A DNA stretch of 11,863 nucleotides, from NCBI GenBank assembly GCA_013331595.1, contig DUGE01000020.1, forward strand, positions 5,202-17,064. Reading direction: 5' to 3'. Shown one piece after another: positions 7,839 through 11,863 of the stretch. This DNA comes from Microcaldota archaeon. GTDB lineage: Archaea; Micrarchaeota; Micrarchaeia; Norongarragalinales; UBA10210. Positions within the stretch are counted from its first letter, which is position 1. Each line of letters begins with the position of its first letter. The position numbers and the translations under genes were made by a program. The notes beneath the pieces are model-generated. The model was not told the origin of the DNA, did not search any database, and saw only the letters and a program-made list of their open reading frames with translations.

Positions 7839-8035
7839 GCAGCCCCATAGCCTTCCTTTTCAATCGCCTTCCGTATCTCAGCCTCGCTGGCCGGCGGGCC
7901 GAATTCGACTTCAACCTCATTCTTCAAGTGATTGGGCTTCACGCTTTTTACGCCCTTTATTTCCGAAACCGCATCGCCCACGAGCACATCACAGCTTTTG
8001 CAGTGCATTCCTTTGGTCTTGAAAACTTTTTTCAT
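7835..8035 (-). CDS. CopZ-like heavy-metal-associated (HMA) protein
   Basis: 66 residues, a single HMA domain of the usual size. Seen: the GMHCKSC loop (C12, C15), a hydrophobic VGDAVSEIKGV helix after it, and the ferredoxin-like pattern ending EKEGYGA, where a Tyr/Gly pair is common in CopZ/Atx1 proteins. It probably carries Cu(I) in the cytoplasm and hands it to CopA or to the fused HMA domain encoded next. GGAGG (8044-8048), inside the last codons of the upstream gene, is eight bases before the ATG. The stop overlaps the next start by four bases. Metal specificity (Cu(I), or another soft metal such as Hg(II)) is inferred from the CopA motifs, not from this domain. Confidence 0.9.
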   Translation of the reverse strand: MKKVFKTKGMHCKSCDVLVGDAVSEIKGVKSVKPNHLKNEVEVEFGPPASEAEIRKAIEKEGYGAA

Positions 8036-8039
8036 TCCA

Positions 8040-8519
8040 CTACCCTCCTTTTGGCACGCAGGCTTTGTTGCAAATGTTCTTCGAAACCATCACTATCGAA
8101 AACAAAAGCAAGAGCACGCTTGCAACCCCAATGTGAACACCATAATCGGCAATAAAATAAAGGCTTCCACCCAGCCCGACCCACGATAAAACCAAGGGCG
8201 TGCAGTAAGGGCAGGCGGTGGTGAAAAACCCCAAGATGCTTCCTGCCAAGCCCGCCTTTCCCTTAACGGCCTTGAACTTGGAGTTCTGGTAGTAAAGCAT
8301 TGCAACCAGCAGCGCCGAAAGCAAAGCGACCAAAACAACCAATAAAACCCTTGCCGCCTCCGCGGTCGGGTTGAACTCCAGCAGCGACGGGATGAAAACG
8401 CCCGATGAAACTAAATAAGCTGCAAGAAAAACAACGCCTGAAACGGCGAACACAACCCTGCTTTTTTCAAATGAAAAAACTTCATCGAGTGAAAGCGCCA
8501 CATCACGGAAAAAATCCAC
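8040..8519 (-). CDS. membrane protein with CPYC in a helix, paralogue of the 1290-1808 product
   Basis: 159 residues and about four transmembrane segments. A helix carries FFTTACPYCTPLVLSWVG, with CPYC at 103-106, and the C-terminal end has two more cysteines (C150, C154). A CxxC at a membrane edge plus a second Cys pair is the plan of DsbB/VKOR-type electron carriers, while Cys-before-Pro helices also occur in MerT-like transporters. I cannot assign either. The paralogue at 1290-1808 keeps the same N-terminal MDxFR and Cys placement. That supports a GTG start at 8519, with a GTGG five bases upstream; the GTG at 8528 would add three residues. The gene is the second of part B, 25 bases after the cupredoxin gene and four bases before the small HMA gene. 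Confidence 0.65.
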   Translation of the reverse strand: MDFFRDVALSLDEVFSFEKSRVVFAVSGVVFLAAYLVSSGVFIPSLLEFNPTAEAARVLLVVLVALLSALLVAMLYYQNSKFKAVKGKAGLAGSILGFFTTACPYCTPLVLSWVGLGGSLYFIADYGVHIGVASVLLLLFSIVMVSKNICNKACVPKGG

Positions 8520-8544
8520 GAAAACCACGTTAATCTAAAAAATA

Positions 8545-8943
8545 CTATTCCACAATCAAAGTCCCTTGGTACATGTTCATTCCGCAGCGGAAGACAAAAC
8601 GCCCCGGGGTTTCGGGAGTGAAACGCGCAATTTGCGCAGTCCCGTCGCGGGCGATCAATTGAACCCCGAAGTCTTTCATCACCAGCACCCTGCTGCAGCC
8701 CGCGCCCGGCTCTGCACTGAACCTCAATTCCACCGGCTGGCCGGCCTTTACCCTCACGACTTGGGGGTCATAGCCCGACGAGACGGCGTTTATATTTACT
8801 ATTTGAAATTCCCCGCTGGGAACGGGGCTTGCACTCGAATCTGCAGGCGGCTTTCCCTGCCCTGAAGGCATTAAAAACAGGACGCCGACTGCCACGAAAC
8901 CAAGGGCCAACAGCCCGACCAACACCAAAGCCTGCCTCTCCAC
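8545..8943 (-). CDS. membrane-anchored cupredoxin-like copper-binding protein
   Basis: 132 residues. An N-terminal transmembrane anchor (about 5-25) and a Pro/Ser linker precede a cupredoxin-like beta domain. Seen: GCSRVLVMKDFGV (C83), the FTPETPGRF turn, and the C-terminal ligand loop FRCGMNMYQGTLIVE (C120, M122, M124). Cupredoxins bind copper through Cys, Met and usually two His; here no His is present in the domain at all. Two Cys and two Met suggest a Cu(I)-binding site and not a blue-copper electron-transfer site. It faces outside the membrane. GTG at 8943 is chosen, with GGTGG four bases upstream; TTG at 8946 is only one base from that site. It is the first gene of part B, leading to copA. 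Confidence 0.75.
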   Translation of the reverse strand: MERQALVLVGLLALGFVAVGVLFLMPSGQGKPPADSSASPVPSGEFQIVNINAVSSGYDPQVVRVKAGQPVELRFSAEPGAGCSRVLVMKDFGVQLIARDGTAQIARFTPETPGRFVFRCGMNMYQGTLIVE

Positions 8944-8947
8944 CAAA

Positions 8948-8952
8948 CCACC
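8948..8952 (-). promoter_or_regulatory. GGTGG ribosome binding site of the cupredoxin gene
   Basis: GGTGG followed by TTTG and then GTG at 8943. The TTG at 8946 is too close to the site to be used, so the reading frame should begin at 8943. Confidence 0.5.
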
Positions 8953-8957
8953 AACTT

Positions 8958-8972
8958 TTACAAATAGTGAAA
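8958..8972. promoter_or_regulatory. imperfect TTACA-N5-TGAAA inverted repeat, candidate operator
   Basis: TTACA, five bases, TGAAA: the same half-site and spacing as the better repeats at 11588-11602 and 11644-11658, with one mismatched pair. It falls where transcription of part B should start (TATA-like box at 8978-8985), a good position for a repressor. It could also be chance in AT-rich DNA. Confidence 0.3.
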
Positions 8973-8977
8973 AGCTT

Positions 8978-8985
8978 GCTTTAAA
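8978..8985 (-). promoter_or_regulatory. TATA-like box of the cupredoxin-copA transcript
   Basis: On the - strand GTTTTAAAGC lies about 35 bases before the start codon at 8943, giving a predicted transcription start near 8955-8960 and a very short leader that holds the GGTGG site. Confidence 0.4.
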
Positions 8986-9015
8986 ACCGTTTTCATTAAT
9001 TAATCCGGCAAGAGC

Positions 9016-9126
9016 TCAAATAAGCTTTTTCTTCTCTTCACCGGTAAGTTTTGCCGTGCAGGCAGGACAGTACGGGCTTAGGCTGCAGCAATCGTAGAAA
9101 ACCTTTTTGCACTTCTTGCAAATCAT
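9016..9126 (-). CDS. 36-residue zinc-ribbon-like microprotein
   Basis: A small open frame with a good ribosome binding site (GGAGGGCGGTGG directly upstream of the ATG). It has six cysteines in the first 23 residues: CKKC at 3-6, CC at 13-14 and CPAC at 20-23, followed by a Lys-rich tail. Two CxxC knuckles 13 residues apart are the plan of a minimal zinc ribbon or rubredoxin-like metal site; the extra CC pair is unusual. It starts 21 bases after the CcdA-type gene ends, so it is the last gene of part A. The likely role is metal binding in the cytoplasm, since no signal or membrane segment is present. No family can be named from so short a sequence. Confidence 0.7.
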   Translation of the reverse strand: MICKKCKKVFYDCCSLSPYCPACTAKLTGEEKKKLI

Positions 9127-9147
9127 TTCCACCGCCCTCCAGATAAC

Positions 9148-9822
9148 TCACATTATTCCGCCAAACAGGATGAACAGCCCGAACAGCACCATCGCAATTC
9201 CGAGAACAAGCTTGTACGCCTTCTTGTGCGTTATCTGAAAGCGCTCTATCTTGTCGATTATCGTGGAGTTGGAGGCAAACAGCAGGACGAGCACAAGGGG
9301 CAATACGAACATCAGGTTGTAAATGACGAGCAAAACAAGCCCCTCTGAGCCCAATGCATTTGCATTGAGCATCCCGAGTATTGCCACGTAAATGCCGCCC
9401 ACGCACGGAAATGCGCAAAGCCCGACGAGCAGCCCGGCAATAAAAGCTGCGGGAATGGTCGCCCGTTCAATGATTTTATGTATGTGGGGCGAGGCAAATT
9501 TCGGGATGGTAAGCGAATTGGTGCCAGTGAACGCATCCTTCAAATCTATCAAACCGACCAAAACTAGAAGCACGGCGCCTGCCTTGGAAACGAAATGGGG
9601 AGTGAAAAGCGTGAACACCTTCATAATGCCAAGGCCTATCAGCAGGTAAGTCAGGAAAACGCCGAGGATGAACGCGGCGCCCATCAGCAAAATCAGCTTT
9701 CGCTTATGCTCCATTGAAAGGAGGAAGGCTATGAAAAACAATAGCACCGCGAAACCGCACGGGTGCAGGCCATCCACTATGCCCGAAACTGAAACAATGG
9801 GCAAAAGAGTCTCGAAACTCAT
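9148..9822 (-). CDS. CcdA/DsbD-family transmembrane thiol electron-transfer protein
   Basis: 224 residues and six predicted transmembrane segments, the size of CcdA. Proteins of this family move electrons from cytoplasmic thioredoxin across the membrane to thiol proteins outside. Seen: the first-helix motif DGLHPCGFAVLLFF (C22) and the fourth-helix motif GLCAFPCVGGIYVAIL (C136, C140); the PCG and FPCxGG cysteines are the redox pair of the family. The ATG at 9822 overlaps the stop of the upstream thiol protein by four bases (ATGA), so the two are probably made together and work together. The open frame extends 52 codons further upstream without family features and over the neighbour, so that extension is rejected. 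Part A, fifth gene. Confidence 0.88.
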   Translation of the reverse strand: MSFETLLPIVSVSGIVDGLHPCGFAVLLFFIAFLLSMEHKRKLILLMGAAFILGVFLTYLLIGLGIMKVFTLFTPHFVSKAGAVLLVLVGLIDLKDAFTGTNSLTIPKFASPHIHKIIERATIPAAFIAGLLVGLCAFPCVGGIYVAILGMLNANALGSEGLVLLVIYNLMFVLPLVLVLLFASNSTIIDKIERFQITHKKAYKLVLGIAMVLFGLFILFGGIM

Positions 9823-10409
9823 TTTAAAACACCAAGCTGAAGCAAAACCAAAACCGCAAGCACCAAAGCCAAAATCCCTAAGACAAAAAGGTTGGAATCG
9901 ACCTTGAACTTCAGCAGGGACTCCGTATTCGCCGAGCCTTGCTCGGAGCATTCTCCAACGGATTGGGTTGCGCTGCACTGCTTGACGCTCCCGTCCGGCG
10001 CCAAAAGCAAATACTGCGGGGAATTTGCATCCATCGTTTCCTGCGTTACGACCAGCTTTGCGAAATTTTGCCTCTCATTTTGCAGGAAGTTCTCGACAAC
10101 GTCAAATTGCACGTGGCCTTCGAACAGGTATTTCCCGTCCAAAAGCGTGAGCATGTGGCCCTGCATTTCCAAGGGAACCCCGAAATCAGCCTGGATTTTC
10201 GCAACCTCCGCCCGGGCCTGCTGGTCGTTGATGTAATCCTTCACCGTGATGTTTTGAAAGCCGTTTTTCTCGAGCAAGGGAAAAAGCTTTTCCACGTAGG
10301 GAGTGCAGTGCCCGCAAGATTCGCTCTTGTAGATGACCGCACTGCCGGCAAAAACCGGCGCAGCTAGGGAAACCGCCGCCAAAGCCAGCAAAACGAGAAA
10401 GACGCGCAA
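9819..10409 (-). CDS. DUF411-like secreted CGHC thiol protein with C-terminal anchor
   Basis: 196 residues. A signal peptide (1-21, ending VFAG) is followed by a thioredoxin-like domain with CGHC at 32-35, GVP at 77-79 and GHMLTLLDGKYLFEGHV (84-100). The order CGxC, GVP, then a loop ending EGHV matches the plan of DUF411 metal-binding proteins; their usual SCHT is QGHM here. CGHC is also the active site of protein disulfide isomerases. A second Cys pair (C145, C154) follows in a separate segment, and a transmembrane helix (about 172-192) ends the protein. The next gene, of the CcdA family, overlaps by four bases, so this is the likely outside partner that it reduces. The TTG start at 10409 has AGGTG five bases upstream. 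Confidence 0.78.
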   Translation of the reverse strand: MRVFLVLLALAAVSLAAPVFAGSAVIYKSESCGHCTPYVEKLFPLLEKNGFQNITVKDYINDQQARAEVAKIQADFGVPLEMQGHMLTLLDGKYLFEGHVQFDVVENFLQNERQNFAKLVVTQETMDANSPQYLLLAPDGSVKQCSATQSVGECSEQGSANTESLLKFKVDSNLFVLGILALVLAVLVLLQLGVLK

Positions 10410-10425
10410 TCAAACACCTGGAAAC

Positions 10426-10464
10426 TCAACAGCCGCCGACCATTTCCGGCGCATTAGCCAAGCC
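10426..10464 (-). repeat. GLANAPEMVGGC-stop coding repeat, copy 2
   Basis: Encodes the same twelve residues and stop codon as 10758-10796. The two DNA copies differ at seven of 39 positions, all silent, which points to selection on the protein tail and not to a recent DNA duplication. Confidence 0.85.
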
Positions 10465-10653
10465 TGAAGGCAATTGAACTTGCCCAGCTGCCTGCGCCTG
10501 ACCTCCCGAAGCAGGAGCCAAGGAGGTACTCAATAGGCCTGCCGCTCCCATTGCCTGCACACGGCCGTTCAGCTCTGCGAGCTGGAACGCCTGGAAAGCG
10601 CTCACTAAAACTAGAATCCCTATAAGGACTCCCAAAATCAATTCCTGCTCCAT
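10426..10653 (-). CDS. 75-residue anchored protein with a GLANAPEMVGGC tail
   Basis: One N-terminal transmembrane helix (about 5-22) leads into QAFQLAELNGRV, then a low-complexity Ala/Gly/Gln/Ser stretch, and the chain ends with GLANAPEMVGGC (64-75). The only cysteine is the last residue. The 265-residue protein encoded upstream has the same membrane-proximal pattern (LVLV-AF-xx-YQI-xx-ISGQV) and exactly the same twelve C-terminal residues, so this looks like that protein without its central Cys-rich domain. I do not recognise the family. A lone C-terminal Cys outside the membrane could bind metal, form a mixed disulfide with the thioredoxin-like proteins, or be a modification site. ATG start with AGGTG seven bases upstream. 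Part A, third gene, between the microprotein and the CGHC protein. Confidence 0.7.
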   Translation of the reverse strand: MEQELILGVLIGILVLVSAFQAFQLAELNGRVQAMGAAGLLSTSLAPASGGQAQAAGQVQLPSGLANAPEMVGGC

Positions 10654-10698
10654 TTTTCCACACCTCTTTTTTCAACCAAACTACAATGCATTATTTTT

Positions 10699-10755
10699 CT
10701 AGCAGCAAGAGCCCTTGTGCGAACCCTTGCCTTTCTTCGTTTTTCCCATTTTCAT
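10699..10755 (-). CDS. 18-residue CC-tailed microprotein
   Basis: A very short open frame, MKMGKTKKGKGSHKGSCC, starting two bases after the stop of the 265-residue gene. GGAGG (10765-10769), inside that gene's last codons, is nine bases before the ATG, the same design as the GGAGG within the gene before the small HMA protein. The peptide is Lys/Gly-rich with one His and two terminal cysteines, so a Cu(I) or other soft-metal site is possible. It is flanked by two proteins that also end in Cys. It is too short for any homology claim, and chance is a real alternative, but the ribosome site, the position and the CC end favour a real gene. An ATG two codons later would give 16 residues. Confidence 0.5.
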   Translation of the reverse strand: MKMGKTKKGKGSHKGSCC

Positions 10756-10757
10756 TT

Positions 10758-10796
10758 TCAACAACCTCCCACCATTTCCGGCGCATTTGCAAGCCC
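10758..10796 (-). repeat. GLANAPEMVGGC-stop coding repeat, copy 1
   Basis: C-terminal codons of the 265-residue protein; same residues as 10426-10464, with only silent differences. It also contains the GGAGG ribosome site of the following microprotein. Confidence 0.85.
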
Positions 10797-11555
10797 TTGC
10801 ACCTGGTCCGGATGCATTCTTGCATTCATTTCCGCTGTGGTTTCACCAGCAGGCGCGCCTTGCGCGCTGGCCGCAGGCTTGAAATTGCGGAATTCGTTCG
10901 AAGTCAAGTCTATGGTGTTAAGGTCCTTTCCCGCCGAGGCGAAGGAAACGGCCTTAGACAGCATCGGTTGCGGGAAGAACAGTATCTTCCACTTGCCCAT
11001 TTCCTCCAAAATTTGCGCGTCGCCCATGTCCGGATGGTTGATTAATAGATACATTGCCAGGCCCCGCATTGCAGCCGAATGCTGGCAACCGCAAGCAGGC
11101 TGGCCGTTGGGTGAAACAAGGGAATCCGCACCGCAGCAATACTCGCAGGCAATCATCTTGCCCAAAGCAAGGTAGCGTTTTTGCGCGCTTGCATCCAACT
11201 GCGCGTATTTCAGCTTGCCGTCCGGATACAGGTCGCCGTCAAGCTTACCCAAAACCGCCAGGCTATCGACCGGCTTGTCGTAGCTTACGCCCAATTCGCT
11301 CCCGTAAACCGCGGGAATTCCCTTGGGAATTACCCGGTCGGCTATCGCCTGGAGGCTTACTCCCGAAGATTGCACCTGCCCCTGGCTCACGGGGGTTGAA
11401 AGCCCAGGGGCCTGTGCCGAAAAAAGCGCGACTTGGCCGGATATGGCCGAAATTTGATATTGGTTGAACGCCAGAACAAGGACCAAAAATGCGACAGCTC
11501 CGTAAAACAACAGCGAAACGCCCTTCATTCCCGATTGCTTTTCATGCTCACTCAC
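10758..11555 (-). CDS. membrane-anchored Cys-rich putative metal-binding protein with GGC tail
   Basis: 265 residues. A short cytoplasmic start (MSEHEKQSG) leads to one transmembrane helix (about 13-31), a Gln/Ser-rich stalk, and an extracytoplasmic domain. Its core is CEYCCGAD (C137, C140, C141), then ACGCQHSAAMRGLAMYLL (C155, C157, H159) and INHPDM (H174). Clustered Cys and His suggest a metal site; the layout vaguely recalls PCYCGC-type Cys-rich proteins, but I cannot name the family. The chain ends GLANAPEMVGGC, a tail shared exactly with the 75-residue protein. The GTG start at 11555 has GGTGG five bases upstream; the frame runs 20 codons further but overlaps that site. It is the first gene of part A and faces the repressor gene across a 136-base region with two inverted repeats. 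Confidence 0.72.
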   Translation of the reverse strand: MSEHEKQSGMKGVSLLFYGAVAFLVLVLAFNQYQISAISGQVALFSAQAPGLSTPVSQGQVQSSGVSLQAIADRVIPKGIPAVYGSELGVSYDKPVDSLAVLGKLDGDLYPDGKLKYAQLDASAQKRYLALGKMIACEYCCGADSLVSPNGQPACGCQHSAAMRGLAMYLLINHPDMGDAQILEEMGKWKILFFPQPMLSKAVSFASAGKDLNTIDLTSNEFRNFKPAASAQGAPAGETTAEMNARMHPDQVQGLANAPEMVGGC

Positions 11556-11560
11556 ATAAA

Positions 11561-11565
11561 CCACC
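11561..11565 (-). promoter_or_regulatory. GGTGG ribosome binding site deciding a GTG start
   Basis: GGTGG, a five-base spacer and GTG at 11555. An in-frame ATG-like start further upstream is ruled out because it would place this site inside the coding region. Confidence 0.55.
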
Positions 11566-11587
11566 TTCAAATCCAGTTTTTTAACCG

Positions 11588-11602
11588 TTACAGTTTTTGT
11601 AA
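11588..11602. promoter_or_regulatory. TTACA-N5-TGTAA inverted repeat, candidate operator
   Basis: Perfect 5-bp arms (TTACA and TGTAA) around GTTTT. It lies 33-47 bases before the start of part A and 90-104 bases before the repressor gene. CopY-type repressors of Gram-positive bacteria bind boxes with TACA and TGTA half-sites, so the match to the divergent regulator is suggestive. Confidence 0.5.
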
Positions 11603-11643
11603 AACTTAACGACAACTTGCTGCACGGGGGAATTAATAAACCT

Positions 11644-11658
11644 TTGCATTTTTTGTAA
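11644..11658. promoter_or_regulatory. TTGCA-N5-TGTAA inverted repeat, candidate operator
   Basis: Same half-sites and spacing as 11588-11602 with one G-T mismatch; the symmetry extends outward to CTTTGCA and TGTAAAG. It directly abuts the TATA-like box of the repressor gene (11661-11670), where binding would block that promoter (autoregulation). Centres of the two repeats are 56 bases apart. Confidence 0.5.
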
Positions 11659-11660
11659 AG

Positions 11661-11670
11661 CTTTAAATAT
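11661..11670 (+). promoter_or_regulatory. TATA-like box of the BlaI/CopY-type gene
   Basis: CTTTAAATAT ends 21 bases before the ATG at 11692, so the transcript should start at or next to the start codon (leaderless). Confidence 0.55.
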
Positions 11671-11691
11671 CGCGCCCTGCAGTTTTACTCC

Positions 11692-11863
11692 ATGGTAAAT
11701 GTAAAGGGCCTGCGTTTCGAGAAAAAAGGCTTGAAAGCGGCAGGATTGAATGCGGTGCTGAGCCCTCTTGAAAGCGAGGTCTTGAACGTGCTTTGCTCGT
11801 TCAGCGAGGCCACGGTCAGGGAAATCCACAAGAAACTCGAAAAAAAATGCGCCCTCACGAGCG
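11692..11863 (+). CDS. BlaI/MecI/CopY-family winged-helix repressor (N-terminal part)
   Basis: Only the first 57 codons are inside the window; the gene runs off the right edge. Seen: LSPLESEVLNVLCSFSEATVREI (about 23-45), the start of the winged helix-turn-helix of the BlaI/CopY family, whose usual form is L-x-x-LE-x-EVL-x-x-x-W with a later ATVREI segment; the common Trp is Cys here. The N-terminal extension (MVNVKGLRFEKKGLKAAG) is longer than in typical members. In this family, metal or beta-lactam signals release dimers from operator DNA. Being divergent from a copper and thiol cluster, it is likely a copper-responsive repressor. The ATG is supported by the TATA-like box at 11661-11670. 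Whether the C-terminal metal-binding CxC of CopY is present cannot be seen. Confidence 0.8.
   Translation, partial: MVNVKGLRFEKKGLKAAGLNAVLSPLESEVLNVLCSFSEATVREIHKKLEKKCALTS

Noticed and set aside
9038..9418. 126-codon - strand frame across the end of the CcdA-type gene
   Set aside because: Out-of-frame shadow of the CcdA-type gene; its end runs into the Cys-rich microprotein in a different frame.
9823..9978. 52-residue N-terminal extension of the CcdA-type protein
   Set aside because: It overlaps the coding end of the CGHC protein; the ATG at 9822 gives the normal family start and an ATGA overlap.
1..11863. CRISPR arrays, insertion sequences or integrase-type mobile genes
   Set aside because: No regularly spaced repeats, transposase motifs or terminal inverted repeats were seen.

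Overview
The window looks archaeal. Start codons are often GTG or TTG behind a GGTGG Shine-Dalgarno site, several genes have a TATA-like box about 22-30 bases before the start codon (leaderless style), and one secreted protein carries eleven N-glycosylation sequons. The gene style fits a DPANN-type archaeon (for example Diapherotrites or a relative), but no lineage marker is present, so that placement is a guess.

Layout. Bases 1-429 hold no convincing protein gene but do contain two candidate small RNAs: an H/ACA-like hairpin on the + strand with its own TATA-like box, and a structured element on the - strand bounded by a TATA-like box and a T-run. A + strand proC (430-1269) follows. From 1290 to 11555 every gene is on the - strand. 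They form one island devoted to copper handling and extracytoplasmic thiol-disulfide chemistry. At the right edge, a divergent + strand BlaI/CopY-type repressor is cut by the window end.

The island has three parts. (A) 11555 down to 9016: a membrane-anchored cysteine-rich protein, an 18-residue CC-tailed microprotein, a 75-residue protein with the same twelve-residue C-terminal tail as the first, a DUF411-like CGHC thiol protein, a CcdA/DsbD-type electron-transfer membrane protein and a 36-residue zinc-ribbon-like protein. (B) 8943 down to 4609: a cupredoxin-like protein, a membrane protein with CPYC in a helix, a CopZ-like HMA protein, an HMA protein fused to a Met/Gly-rich membrane domain, and a CopA Cu(I)-ATPase. 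(C) 4493 down to 1290: a protein with three tandem thioredoxin-like domains, a small anchored thioredoxin, an anchored DsbA-like protein, and a paralogue of the CPYC membrane protein from (B).

Working model (inference). CcdA-type electron transfer and six thioredoxin-like domains outside the membrane keep cysteines of secreted Cu-binding proteins in the right redox state. HMA proteins pass Cu(I) to CopA inside the cell, and a cupredoxin and the GGC-tailed proteins bind Cu(I) outside. The BlaI/CopY-type protein probably controls parts A and B through inverted repeats of the form TTRCA-N5-TGTAA in the divergent intergenic region and, in weaker form, upstream of part B.
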